NCBI GenBank assembly: GCA_017441945.1
Contig: JAFSBG010000114.1
Location: forward strand, 1-43,226
DNA length: 43,226 nucleotides
Origin: Clostridia bacterium
GTDB lineage: Bacteria; Bacillota; Clostridia; Oscillospirales; Butyricicoccaceae
Reading direction: 5' to 3'
The notes beneath the pieces are model-generated. The model had not been told where the DNA came from, searched no databases, and worked only from the letters and a program-made list of their open reading frames with translations. Numbering within the stretch: the first letter of the stretch is position 1; every line of letters begins with the position of its first letter. Position numbers and translations under genes: made by a program. Below are positions 22,664-32,512 of this stretch, piece after piece.

Positions 22664-24532
22664 ATGAGCGATAAAGAGATAATCGGTCTGCTTAATTCCG
22701 ACCCTGAAAGGGGCATGGAGCAGATTATAACACAATACGGCAGTCTGCTGTGGGCGGTGGCATCTCATCACATCAGCCAGCCTGAGGACATTAAGGAATG
22801 TGTCAACGACGCATACGCCGAGTTTTTCAGGGCGAAGGATGATTTTGACGAGAGCAAGGGAAGTCTGAAAAACTTCCTCGTCATCATTGCGCAGCGCATT
22901 GCCATTAAAAAATACCACGAAAACATTCGTCAGCCCCAGACAGCGGAGTATATGGATGAAACAGCTGATGACCCGATAACGGATTTTGAGCAGAAGGAGG
23001 ATATCGAAAGATATCTCCATATGCTCGATACTGTGGACGAAAAAATCATCCGCATGAAATACTATGAGGGTATGACAGCAAAGGAAATTGCCGCAACTCT
23101 TGATATACCCTATGAAACTGTAAAGAAGCGCCACCAGCGAAGCCTTAAAAAGCTGCGCAAGTATATGACTCTGGGCATTATTCTTGCAATTCTCGCTGCA
23201 CTTCTCACAGGCTGTGTATGGTTTATTCTCCGTTATTTCGGTATTGTACCGGGCTATGGTATCAACAAAAACCCGGACTTGCCGGCATATATACTGGAGG
23301 AAGATGCATCTGTAAGTTCACATTATGCCGATATCACCTTTACATACGCCTATTGGATGAACAATCAGCTCACTCTCGACTGTGAAATTTGTTTCGATGA
23401 GGAAAAGCTGAAAGAAGGATATTATTCCAAAAACAAATTCTATGGCAAAATGGATGATATTCAGGGCGTGAAGGTCAGCTATTCAGAAGTTTCAGATGAA
23501 CTTGTGTTTTTGGGTTCGATAGACAGAACGCAGGGTACGAATGTCAACGAAGAACGAAGATATATCATTCCGTGTGAGCTGCCTGATGATTTTGATAAAA
23601 AATCCGATACCCTTCCGCTCACCATTTTATGGAAAGACGGCGCACAGCTTGATATCGAGCTGAAAAAGGCTGAAAGTGAAATCTCCTTTGAAAAGGCGGG
23701 CTATTATTCCATGACAGAAGATGAAGGCGGTCTGCTGGCTATGCCAAGAATAGAGGATGGCAATCTTATCGTTGCGGTTTATCCTCTCAGTGAAGGCGAT
23801 TATGTCATTCAGCCATACCTCAGCAAGGGTGTGTGGGACGGAAATGTGCCTGATGACAGCACAATCACAGTCACAGCCGAGGACGGCACTGTGATGGAGG
23901 GCTATGCCGAAGGCTATTCGCCGTTCAGCGGTTACGAATTCTATGAATGGAACTTCGGTCCTGCCCAGCCGGGCAAATACACCCTCAATGTGCCGTTTGT
24001 CTATCAGCAGCTGAAAGAAGACCTTATCGGCCAGAGCATAACACAAAGAGTGTGGTTCGATAATGACGGAGGCACACTTGGTACCGAATACAATGTCCAC
24101 GATGCTGTTGTCCGCCTCACCGATTACAAGGTTTCTGAGCACAGGGAGTATGTGCCTGATATCGATGAGATAACAAAGCTGATAAACGAGCTGTACAGCG
24201 AATGTGTATGGTGGGATGCGGAGTATGAAATCGAAAATAAAAATGAAGACCGCAAGCTTGTGTGGTTCAACCTCAATGCTTCAGATCCGGAAGGTGTCCA
24301 GAGTTTAGAGAAAAAAACAAAGGACGGACAAAGCGCCAATGTGAACGTCTGTCATTGCGATATGCATTGTGAGCATACCACAGACCCTGAAAGCGGAAAG
24401 GAATATTACAAGCCTGAATTCTGCCGATTATATATCTATGGCGGCGAAAACTATGTCGATCTCACATTGAATTATTATTCATTGGGATATCAGTGGAAAC
24501 ATCCCTTTACAATTGAATTTGAGGTGGAATAA
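22664..24532 (+). CDS. membrane-tethered sigma-70-family factor fused to a large outside domain
   Basis: 622 residues. Residues 1-167 are a complete ECF-like sigma factor: region 2 (IITQYGSLLWAVASHHIS, DIKECVNDAYAEFF, GSLKNFLVIIAQRIAIKKY) and region 4 (DEKIIRMKYYEGMTAKEIAA, LDIPYETVKKRHQRSLKKLR). At 168-191 follows one hydrophobic helix, then about 430 residues expected outside the cell, beginning FGIVPGYGINKNPDLPAYIL and continuing as strand-rich segments (QLTLDCEICFDEE, ITVTAEDGTVMEGYAEGYSP). The phrasing of the outside part recalls DUF4179-type domains of sigma/anti-sigma proteins; that is an impression. The factor would be held at the membrane, so release or signalling through the helix is implied. 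AAGGAGG precedes the ATG; the frame is continuous, so this is a true fusion. The next gene is a soluble paralogue of the sigma part. Confidence 0.9.
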   Translation: MSDKEIIGLLNSDPERGMEQIITQYGSLLWAVASHHISQPEDIKECVNDAYAEFFRAKDDFDESKGSLKNFLVIIAQRIAIKKYHENIRQPQTAEYMDETADDPITDFEQKEDIERYLHMLDTVDEKIIRMKYYEGMTAKEIAATLDIPYETVKKRHQRSLKKLRKYMTLGIILAILAALLTGCVWFILRYFGIVPGYGINKNPDLPAYILEEDASVSSHYADITFTYAYWMNNQLTLDCEICFDEEKLKEGYYSKNKFYGKMDDIQGVKVSYSEVSDELVFLGSIDRTQGTNVNEERRYIIPCELPDDFDKKSDTLPLTILWKDGAQLDIELKKAESEISFEKAGYYSMTEDEGGLLAMPRIEDGNLIVAVYPLSEGDYVIQPYLSKGVWDGNVPDDSTITVTAEDGTVMEGYAEGYSPFSGYEFYEWNFGPAQPGKYTLNVPFVYQQLKEDLIGQSITQRVWFDNDGGTLGTEYNVHDAVVRLTDYKVSEHREYVPDIDEITKLINELYSECVWWDAEYEIENKNEDRKLVWFNLNASDPEGVQSLEKKTKDGQSANVNVCHCDMHCEHTTDPESGKEYYKPEFCRLYIYGGENYVDLTLNYYSLGYQWKHPFTIEFEVE

Positions 24533-24534
24533 TC

Positions 24535-24567
24535 AAAAGCGTCTCTGATTTTCAGAGGCGCTTTTTG
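24535..24567 (+). terminator. terminator of the sigma fusion gene
   Basis: AAAAGCGTCTCTGA / TCAGAGGCGCTTTT with a 3-nt loop and T-run; it separates this gene from the next sigma gene. Confidence 0.9.
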
Positions 24568-24601
24568 TATGCGTAAAAAAATTAAAATTTTTGAAAAATT
24601 G

Positions 24602-24640
24602 TGTCCCCTTTTTCTCCCAATCACGCAATTAAAATATATA
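24602..24640 (+). promoter_or_regulatory. weaker copy of the putative ECF-type promoter
   Basis: TGTCCCCTTTTT at 24602-24613 and AAAATATATA ending at 24640, about 3 bases further apart than in the copies at 729 and 20572. No sigma-A promoter is evident here. It may allow the sigma factor to activate its own gene. Confidence 0.35.
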
Positions 24641-24653
24641 GGGAGTGATGGGG

Positions 24654-25160
24654 ATGAATGACAAGAGTCTGATAGAATTGCTCAATGCAAATCCGACAGA
24701 AGGCATGAAAATGCTTGAAAAGCATTTCGGGGAAAGCCTTTATTATACTGTCGGGCAGCGGCTGCAGAGCAAGGCGGATATAAGCGACTGCGTAAGTGAT
24801 ACACTTGAGGATTTTTATCTGCAGAGAGATAAGTTTGATGCGGATAAGGGGACACTCAAGGCTTATCTTACAGCGATTGCCGACCGCAAGGCGATACATA
24901 AGTTTCACGAAAATAATCTTATCGTGCTGACAGAGCATGGGATGGAAGCCCCTGCTGTCGATGAGCTCAGCCGATGGGAGGACAGAGAGCTTCTCAATGA
25001 AGCAATGGAAAAACTTTCCGGGCAGGACAGAAAAATAGTCGAGCTGAGATATTATGAAGGCTACACTGTAAGGCAGATAGCCGAAATGATGGAAATGAAT
25101 TACGAAACGGTCAAAAAACGTCTGCAGCGGGCATATAAAAAACTGCGGACAATATTGTAA
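24654..25160 (+). CDS. ECF-like sigma-70-family factor (soluble)
   Basis: 168 residues from ATG 24654, chosen because GGGAG lies 8 bases ahead and because the start then aligns with the sigma part of the gene at 22664 (MNDKSLIELLNANPTEGMKM against MSDKEIIGLLNSDPERGMEQ). Region 2 is seen in DISDCVSDTLEDFYLQRDKFDADKG and region 4 in IVELRYYEGYTVRQIAEMM, EMNYETVKKRLQRAYKKLR. It has no membrane segment and no anti-sigma gene beside it. It ends 63 bases before the giant surface-protein gene, with no terminator between, so the two are probably one transcript. Promoter specificity unknown; the TGTCCC motif upstream is the obvious candidate. Confidence 0.92.
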   Translation: MNDKSLIELLNANPTEGMKMLEKHFGESLYYTVGQRLQSKADISDCVSDTLEDFYLQRDKFDADKGTLKAYLTAIADRKAIHKFHENNLIVLTEHGMEAPAVDELSRWEDRELLNEAMEKLSGQDRKIVELRYYEGYTVRQIAEMMEMNYETVKKRLQRAYKKLRTIL

Positions 25161-25223
25161 GATATATTACAGGCTCAGAACACCTGTTGATATATAAAAA
25201 TCTATAAAGAAAGGAAAACAAAA

Positions 25224-28200
25224 ATGAAAAGAAGAATTTGTAGTTTGCTGATGGCAATCGTAATGGTCATCGGCATGCTGCCAATGCAGGCTTTTGCGGC
25301 GGACAGCTATCAGGTCAAAATCGCATATAATGATGAACTTTGTGATTTCATTGTATATGATATCAATCAGGAAAGTGCAGAAGGCTATGCGATTATTGAA
25401 AATGGTGGATCGGCTATTGCAGTTGATGGATATGCATCTGCGATTTTTGAAATCAAGAATATTGCACAGGGATATCGTATCAAGTCAGTTTCAATGAATG
25501 GCGAAGACTGGTCCGAATCTTTTATTGATGGCGGATATGGCGGTATAGCAAGAAGCTTTGATTCTACATTGGAAATCAGTGTAGAATTGGAAGAAATACC
25601 GTCAGTATTACCTGAAATTACAGGTGTAAATGTTTACGATGGCACCGGAGAAGGCAATCCTCTTACAAGTGTAAACTTTTTGGATGGAAGTACTATTCCA
25701 TACCTTAAATCAAAAGTAACATTTGACACAGAAAGTATTCCTACATATCATGCAGGAACATACTGGTATTATTCATTGGATGGTTCCAACTATAAAAGAA
25801 TAGATAGTTGGGGCTGCAACAATGATTTTAATGTTGGCTGGTCAGGTCACGAAAGTACAGACAACAATCCTGTTATTGACTTCGAAACCTTGCAGGACTA
25901 TTACATCAAGGTGCTTGCAGTCGGTAAAACAGGCTATAGTCAGGCAGATAGCGAAGTGTGGTCTGCACCTATCGAAGTAAATCATACCGACTGTGCTCAT
26001 GAATGGGATGGTGGTGTTGTAAAGAACGAAGTATCTTCCACCGCAGACGGTTCCGTGACATACACCTGCGAAAACTGCGGAGGCACAAAGGTTGAAATCA
26101 TTGCTACAGGTTCAGGTGAGACTGCTGATATGGTGCCTGCTGTCACAAATATCAATACAAGTGACACAAAATTGTATTGGAATGGTATTGATGATAATAG
26201 TGAGATAGAGCATCTTCTGCTTGAATATTCCCAGGATAATGGTGAATCATGGAAGACATTTGGTAAATTCAGACCATCTGACTCAGGTGTTGAATACTGG
26301 AAGACACTTCCTTATGCAGGTCTCCAGGGTACTATATCGTGTTGGAAAGCAACAACTGTTGCTACAGCAGAATCAGGTAAAGAAAACAGCATCTACATGC
26401 AGGATTGGGGTATTACAACAGCTGTATGGAAAGAGGACAGTACAAAGCCAGTTACTGTATCTTATGTAGAAAATGGCGACGCGTATGATATAACTCTTTC
26501 TGGACTGACTAGTGGTAACGAATATATAATCTACAATCAGGCTGAAAAGAACTTTACATCAAACAAGCTGCTTGAGCCGCTTTATGTAAAGGCAACAGGT
26601 GAAACACACATATTTTCCTCAAATACTGTTGATAGTAAGACAAATTACATTGTTTATCAGTATGCTATAACAGGCAATCAGGGATATAGAACATATACAT
26701 TTACAGATGTATCCGGATGGAATGAAATAATCCCTGCAGGTACAGGCTCCGGCGAAACACAGGAAGGCTGTCTCCTGACTTTTCAGTTCCCTGATGAACT
26801 TTGCGATATGTACGCAGTCAAGGCTAATACTGATAACCCTAAATACTATTCGGGTGACAGAGTTGCATCCGGTACATATCTTGCATATGAAATCGTAAAT
26901 ATCGCAGATGGCTACAGAATCAAATCTGTAACTATGAACGATGACGATCGGACGGATGGTTTTGTAAACGGCGGCTACGGTGGGCTCGCTACAACAATTA
27001 CTAAGGACACAACGGTGGTTGTTGAACTTGAAGAAGTTCCTGAAAAATTGCCATCTGTAGAAAATGTTACACTTTACATGGAACATGATTTTACGACACC
27101 TGCTCCTGAAAATGTAACAGTTGATGCTAACACACGTTTCTATGGCAAGGCTACATATAGCGATGGTGTGGAATATCCTATCTACTACATTGGCGGTATA
27201 TGGGAATACTCCACTGACGGCACAACATGGACAAAGGACTATGCGTGGGGCAGCAACCGATATGATTTCTACCCAGGCTGGTCATCACGCGAACAGTTTG
27301 ATCCGGGCAAGGGGGATTTCTTCCTTAATGGCAGCTATGACCTCCGTCTTTGCGTAGAGCCAAAGAATCTTTATACAACAGGTAATAATGTATACTCCAA
27401 TGTAATCCATGTAAACGGCGGTGCAGGCTCAGGCGAAGAGACTGCAAAGGCTACAGCGCCGAAGAATGCCACATGGAACAAGAAATTCTACTATCCATTT
27501 AGCGAAAACAGCTATTTTGATTATACGGGAAGCATTTCCTGGCAGATAGGCGATATGTCCAAAGATCAGAAATTCGCTATCGACGTATATAAGGATGACG
27601 AAGTTATCTGGAGCACAACTTATAACTGGTATGCATCTTCAGCGCGTGAATATGTTTCCAGCCATGACTTTGCTCTCAGCGAACTGGAAAACAAAGAAAA
27701 TGGCGAATATTATTTCACAGTCCAGACTCTCGGTGATGACACAACTGAAGCAAGTGACATTGTAAAATCCGAAGTACTGGATTTCACAAAGGCAGAAAAT
27801 AAGCTTGCCGCTCCATCTGACCTTAGCTGGACAGATACTGTTGTTGCAAACTGGAATGAAGTCGAAAATGCGGGTGGTTACCATATTCAGGCTTTCTATT
27901 CAGAAGACAATGGCAGTGCTACAAGCACAGACGATATGACACTGGTAGCTAACTATGTAAGCTATACAAAGCAGGACAGCAACTATACAAGCTTTGATGT
28001 ATACAGCTGGATGAGCCAGAACAACAGACCTGACGGTTACTATTACTTCAAGGTGAAGAGTGTAACAACCGATGCGGAAACTGTTCTTTCTTCCGACTGG
28101 TCTGCTCTCAGCCCTGTTTATGCAAAGGGTGTAACTCCTGAAGAAGGAAAGTTTGCAGCTCCTACAGAACTTACATGGGGCAAGGTATGGACAAACGATG

Positions 28201-31200
28201 ATACTGAAACATACGATTATCCTGGCGCAATTTCCTTCAAGGAAAACGCAGCTGATATGCAGTACGAGCCATGGTATACAATTTCTGTTTACAAGAAGGG
28301 TGAAACAGATACTCTTGTAAGAGAATTCGGCTGGTATTCAGGCTCGAATAATGCAAATGAACCATATTTCGTCTTAACAGACTTTATTAACACTTATGGC
28401 AATAATCTCGAATCTGGTCAGTATTATTTTACAGTACAGGCTTGTCCTAACGATACCGATACAACTTCCATAGCAAGTGATGTTGCAACATCAGGTATCT
28501 GGGATTATACAAGACCGGATGCACAGATTGAAACACCTACAGGCCTTGCCTGGAAGACTGATGCAGACGGCAATCCTGTAGCAACATGGACACCAATTGA
28601 TGATGAAAATCTTGGCGGTGGCTCTGTTGAAGTATGGTACTCTGAAACAGACGGCGAAGATGCAAGCTGGAAACGCGTCGGTGCAACAGGCTGGAGTGGT
28701 GAAGAGAGCTCCGAATATAATGGCGAGTTCCCTATTTTCCCATATCATCAGCATTTGATGACTAAGTATGGCAACGGTTACTATTACTTTATCGTACAGG
28801 CTGAATCTGCCAACGTGGAAAAAGCTCGTCATTCAGAAGAATCCGAAGCTAGCCTAATTCTGGCTTACGGTGTAACTCCTGAAGAACCTGAAAATACAGT
28901 TCCTGCAGTTGCAGAGGCATTCTTCTCCAATGGCGGTCTTCGTGTGGTTTACAGATACGCAGAAAACACAGAAGAAGCTTTTGAAAATGCAGATTATGTC
29001 AAGGCTGAAATATCCACAGATGGTGAAAATTGGGTAACCATTATGGATAACATGGGCATTGTAACTGATGGTGGTAACGGCAATTTCTACACAACTTATA
29101 ATTCCATTCAGCACAGTGTTCCTGCTGGACATTATACAAAGCTTCGCTTTACAACAGTTGCAAAAAGCGGTTATACAGATGCGGTAAGCAACTTCGATTT
29201 TGACCTTACTATCAATCGTGAAACAGATGAAAACGCACCTGCAAAGATTACAAGTATCACTCAGGAAGAAGGAAGTGATACATACACAGTAAAGCTGACA
29301 GGTCTTGCAGGCAAGCCGGACGGCGTGATCATGATTGATGAAAACGAAGATCTTCTTTACTGCAACCAGTATATTTACTTCAGCGAGTATAAGTTCGATG
29401 GCGATACTGCAGATTCAATAGCAACATTGGATGCTGAGTATATAAATGATCTTACAGAAGACAGCAAGTACATTGTGTTCACAATTTCTCAGGATGTTCA
29501 GACAACTGATACTGATTCCGAGCTTGCTTTTGATGCTACAACAGCTTCTGTCACATTGACTGATGTATCCGGCTGGAAGCCATGCTTTACAAAGTGTGAA
29601 CATCAGTGGAATGAGGGCGAAGTTACAACAGAGGCAACTTGCGGAGAGGCTGGCGTAAAGACATTTACATGTACACTTTGCGGAGAAACAAAGACAGATG
29701 TCATCTCTGCAACAGGCAACCACAGCTATAATGACGGCGAAGTTACAACAGAGGCAACTTGCTGTGAAGAAGGTGTAAAGACATATACATGTACTGTCTG
29801 CGGCGCAACAAAGACAGAATCTGTTCCTGCAACAAATGAGCATGAATGGAGCGATGCATACTCAAAGAATGATAAGCAGCACTGGTTCAAGTGCACAAAT
29901 CCTGAATGTACAGCTACTAATGAAGTTGAAAATCATTCTTCTGACAACAAGATTTGTGACGTTGACAGCGTTTGTGAATGTGGCTATATCGTAAAATATG
30001 CCGGTGAGCATACATTCCCAACAGAATGGCAGACAAACGAAACACATCATTGGAAGGAATGTACAGTTGATGGCTGCACAGGCAAGGAAGAAGCAGAACA
30101 TACTGTTGTAATTGACGAAGCTGTTCCACCAACAGAAACAACTGAAGGTAAGACAGAAGGTTCACACTGTGAAATCTGTGGCTACGTAATCAAGGCTCAG
30201 ACAAACATTCCTGCTCTTACAGCACAGGATGTTTACTGGTTCCCTGATGAATCCATTACAATCACATACGGTGAATTCAAGTCTGTACAGAACTCCGCAT
30301 ACAACAATTCTGAGGATGGCGCTGAACTCACATACTCTTCTTCCGATGAATCTGTTGCAACTGTCGATGCAAACGGCAAGGCAACTATTGTAGGCGCAGG
30401 CGAATGTGAAATTATCGCAACTGCCCCTGCAGTTCCTGGCAAGTACATCGAAACATCTGCAAGCTATAAGCTCATCGTAAATAAGGCTCCGCTTACAATC
30501 AAGGCAAATGACAAGGCTATTATTTATGGCGAAGTTCCTGCAAATGCCGGCTGGACAGCAACAGGCCTTATCGATGGCGAAACTGCTGACGTTGTAAAGG
30601 GCACAGCGGTTTATGCTTATAACTATGAACAGTTTGGCAAGGCTGGCACTTATGAAATCAGCGTTTCCGGCCTTACAGCAGATAATTACGAAATTACATT
30701 TGAAAAGGGTGCTCTTACAGTAAATAAGGCATCTGATTACACAATCACACTGGGCAACCTCGAACAGCTCGATAAGGAAGTTACAGCTGTTACAGCAGCT
30801 ATTGCTCCACAGGATGCAACTGCGGTTATCAAGGTTGAATACAAGATTGGTGAAGAATGGGTTGAAACACTCACTGAAACTCTTGCAGCAGGCGAATACG
30901 AAGTCCGCGCTTCTCTCGTTTCCTCCGATAATATCGCAGTAAATGATGCATACACAACAGCAACTCTCGTTGTAAACCGCAGCATTGTTGTAGGCGATAC
31001 AAATATCGAAGTAAATGTTGAAGGTGAAAAGGCTGAAATCGTTGTAACACCTGAAGAACTCGATGAAATCATCGAAAATACAGAGGGTGAAGTCACTGTT
31101 GAACTCGGCGGCGTCAAGGACGTTACAGAACTTGAAATCCCTGGCGACTTTGTCGATGCCATCAGCAAGAGCGAAAAGACAGATGGTCTTGTTATCAACA

Positions 31201-32435
31201 CAGAAGATTCTTCCATCAGCATGAGCGAAGCAGTTGTCGATACAGTTGCTGAAAACGTAAAGAGCGGCGAAGATACTATCGCTGTAAAGCTTGAAGCTAT
31301 CGAAAAGAATGAACTTAACGAAAAGCAGCAGGCGGCTCTTGATGCTATCACTCAGGATGCAGTTATCGTTGAAGTTTCCCTCGTTATCACTCACGCAGAC
31401 GGTACTGAAACAGAACTCCATCAGCTTGGCGGCAATGTTGAAGTTACAGTGCCTTATGAAGGTGAAGTTCCTGAAGGAAAGTACATCGTTGTAAGCTATG
31501 TTTCCGATGACGGTAACGTATCCTATGTACGTGCAACTTACAATGCTGAAACAAAGCAGGTTACATTCAAGACAAATCACTTCTCCAACTACGCAATCTT
31601 TGTAAGCGGTAGCCCATCTGTTGTTGTAAATGAAGGTACAGGAGGTGGCATCTACGAAGTAGGCACAACTGTAACTATCAAGGCAGATGAAAAGTCCGGC
31701 TACACATTTGCAGGCTGGGAAGTAAATGTTGGCACAGTAACACTTGCAGATGCAAATAAGGCTGAAACTACATTTGCAATGCCATCTGAAAATGTTGAAG
31801 TAACTGCAACATATCGCAAGAATGTACCAAGCGGCGGTGGCGGAGGCTCTATGGCTCCATCCAAGCCTGCAGTTCCTGAATATGTAAATCCATTTACAGA
31901 TGTAAAGGAAGGCGACTACTTCTTTGACGCAGTAAAGTGGGCTGTTGAAAACGGCGTCACAACAGGCACAACTGAAACAACATTCTCCCCTGATATGGAA
32001 TGCACACGCGCACAGGCTGTAACATTCCTTTATCGTGCAGCGGGCTCTCCTGCTGTAAAGGGCGATATGCCATTTGCTGACATAGCAGAAGATGCATACT
32101 ATTATGATGCAGTTCTCTGGGCAGTAAATAACGGCATCACAAAGGGCGTTTCCGAAACAGAATTTGCTCCGGATGAAGTTTGCACACGCGAACAGATCGT
32201 CACATTCCTCTATCGCACAGCAGTAAGCCTTGGCAAGGATGTTTCTGTAGGCGAAGACACAAATATCCTCTCCTATGACGACGCTTTTGATATAGGCGAA
32301 TGGGCAATCCCTGCTATGCAGTGGGCAGTCGGCGAAGGCGTTATGACAGGTACAAGCGAAAGCACACTTTCTCCAAAGATGGTTTGCACACGCGCTCAGA
32401 TCGTAACATTCCTCGCAAGAGCATTCGGCGAATAG
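25224..32435 (+). CDS. giant S-layer-homology surface protein
   Basis: 2403 residues. Signal peptide ending MQAFAA (about residue 26). Residues about 28-245 and 515-740 are two copies of one module (DELCDFIVYD../DELCDMYAVK.., GYRIKSVSMN/GYRIKSVTMN, GGYGGIA/GGYGGLA, VGWSGHES/PGWSSREQ). Several fibronectin-like segments (SDLSWTDT, PTELTWGKV, TGLAWKTD) follow. Cysteine-pair modules (CAHEW..CENCG near 257; CEHQW..CTLCGETK and its repeats about 1458-1550) look like small metal or disulfide knots. Then a Big_2-like domain (SSSDESVATVDANGKATI), an MBG-like domain from about 1753, an InlB-like repeat (GYTFAGWEV) near 2140-2195, a Gly-rich linker, and three SLH domains (2222 to the end) that bind the cell wall polymer. 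Function is probably adhesion or matrix; it follows the sigma gene at 24654. Confidence 0.95.
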   Translation: MKRRICSLLMAIVMVIGMLPMQAFAADSYQVKIAYNDELCDFIVYDINQESAEGYAIIENGGSAIAVDGYASAIFEIKNIAQGYRIKSVSMNGEDWSESFIDGGYGGIARSFDSTLEISVELEEIPSVLPEITGVNVYDGTGEGNPLTSVNFLDGSTIPYLKSKVTFDTESIPTYHAGTYWYYSLDGSNYKRIDSWGCNNDFNVGWSGHESTDNNPVIDFETLQDYYIKVLAVGKTGYSQADSEVWSAPIEVNHTDCAHEWDGGVVKNEVSSTADGSVTYTCENCGGTKVEIIATGSGETADMVPAVTNINTSDTKLYWNGIDDNSEIEHLLLEYSQDNGESWKTFGKFRPSDSGVEYWKTLPYAGLQGTISCWKATTVATAESGKENSIYMQDWGITTAVWKEDSTKPVTVSYVENGDAYDITLSGLTSGNEYIIYNQAEKNFTSNKLLEPLYVKATGETHIFSSNTVDSKTNYIVYQYAITGNQGYRTYTFTDVSGWNEIIPAGTGSGETQEGCLLTFQFPDELCDMYAVKANTDNPKYYSGDRVASGTYLAYEIVNIADGYRIKSVTMNDDDRTDGFVNGGYGGLATTITKDTTVVVELEEVPEKLPSVENVTLYMEHDFTTPAPENVTVDANTRFYGKATYSDGVEYPIYYIGGIWEYSTDGTTWTKDYAWGSNRYDFYPGWSSREQFDPGKGDFFLNGSYDLRLCVEPKNLYTTGNNVYSNVIHVNGGAGSGEETAKATAPKNATWNKKFYYPFSENSYFDYTGSISWQIGDMSKDQKFAIDVYKDDEVIWSTTYNWYASSAREYVSSHDFALSELENKENGEYYFTVQTLGDDTTEASDIVKSEVLDFTKAENKLAAPSDLSWTDTVVANWNEVENAGGYHIQAFYSEDNGSATSTDDMTLVANYVSYTKQDSNYTSFDVYSWMSQNNRPDGYYYFKVKSVTTDAETVLSSDWSALSPVYAKGVTPEEGKFAAPTELTWGKVWTNDDTETYDYPGAISFKENAADMQYEPWYTISVYKKGETDTLVREFGWYSGSNNANEPYFVLTDFINTYGNNLESGQYYFTVQACPNDTDTTSIASDVATSGIWDYTRPDAQIETPTGLAWKTDADGNPVATWTPIDDENLGGGSVEVWYSETDGEDASWKRVGATGWSGEESSEYNGEFPIFPYHQHLMTKYGNGYYYFIVQAESANVEKARHSEESEASLILAYGVTPEEPENTVPAVAEAFFSNGGLRVVYRYAENTEEAFENADYVKAEISTDGENWVTIMDNMGIVTDGGNGNFYTTYNSIQHSVPAGHYTKLRFTTVAKSGYTDAVSNFDFDLTINRETDENAPAKITSITQEEGSDTYTVKLTGLAGKPDGVIMIDENEDLLYCNQYIYFSEYKFDGDTADSIATLDAEYINDLTEDSKYIVFTISQDVQTTDTDSELAFDATTASVTLTDVSGWKPCFTKCEHQWNEGEVTTEATCGEAGVKTFTCTLCGETKTDVISATGNHSYNDGEVTTEATCCEEGVKTYTCTVCGATKTESVPATNEHEWSDAYSKNDKQHWFKCTNPECTATNEVENHSSDNKICDVDSVCECGYIVKYAGEHTFPTEWQTNETHHWKECTVDGCTGKEEAEHTVVIDEAVPPTETTEGKTEGSHCEICGYVIKAQTNIPALTAQDVYWFPDESITITYGEFKSVQNSAYNNSEDGAELTYSSSDESVATVDANGKATIVGAGECEIIATAPAVPGKYIETSASYKLIVNKAPLTIKANDKAIIYGEVPANAGWTATGLIDGETADVVKGTAVYAYNYEQFGKAGTYEISVSGLTADNYEITFEKGALTVNKASDYTITLGNLEQLDKEVTAVTAAIAPQDATAVIKVEYKIGEEWVETLTETLAAGEYEVRASLVSSDNIAVNDAYTTATLVVNRSIVVGDTNIEVNVEGEKAEIVVTPEELDEIIENTEGEVTVELGGVKDVTELEIPGDFVDAISKSEKTDGLVINTEDSSISMSEAVVDTVAENVKSGEDTIAVKLEAIEKNELNEKQQAALDAITQDAVIVEVSLVITHADGTETELHQLGGNVEVTVPYEGEVPEGKYIVVSYVSDDGNVSYVRATYNAETKQVTFKTNHFSNYAIFVSGSPSVVVNEGTGGGIYEVGTTVTIKADEKSGYTFAGWEVNVGTVTLADANKAETTFAMPSENVEVTATYRKNVPSGGGGGSMAPSKPAVPEYVNPFTDVKEGDYFFDAVKWAVENGVTTGTTETTFSPDMECTRAQAVTFLYRAAGSPAVKGDMPFADIAEDAYYYDAVLWAVNNGITKGVSETEFAPDEVCTREQIVTFLYRTAVSLGKDVSVGEDTNILSYDDAFDIGEWAIPAMQWAVGEGVMTGTSESTLSPKMVCTRAQIVTFLARAFGE

Positions 32436-32445
32436 TCGATAATAT

Positions 32446-32474
32446 AAAAAAGACCTCATCTGAGGTCTTTTTTA
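32446..32474 (+). terminator. terminator of the surface-protein gene
   Basis: AAAAAAGACCTCA / TGAGGTCTTTTTT, nearly symmetrical, right after the stop. Confidence 0.92.
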
Positions 32475-32512
32475 TTGTTAATTTATATATTACGATGAAT
32501 AATACAATAAAA

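Noticed and set aside
23200-23220. Lipobox-like LLTGC inside the membrane helix of the sigma fusion
   Set aside because: It is internal (near residue 180) after a sigma factor domain, so it cannot act as a lipoprotein signal unless the protein is first cut; most likely chance.
24645-24653. Earlier GTG/ATG starts (24645, 24648) for the soluble sigma gene
   Set aside because: They overlap the ribosome site GGGAG, and the start at 24654 aligns with the paralogue at 22664.
30162-32459. 765-codon minus-strand frame opposite the surface-protein gene
   Set aside because: Mirror of the biased SLH region; no start signal, and it begins inside the terminator of the sense gene.
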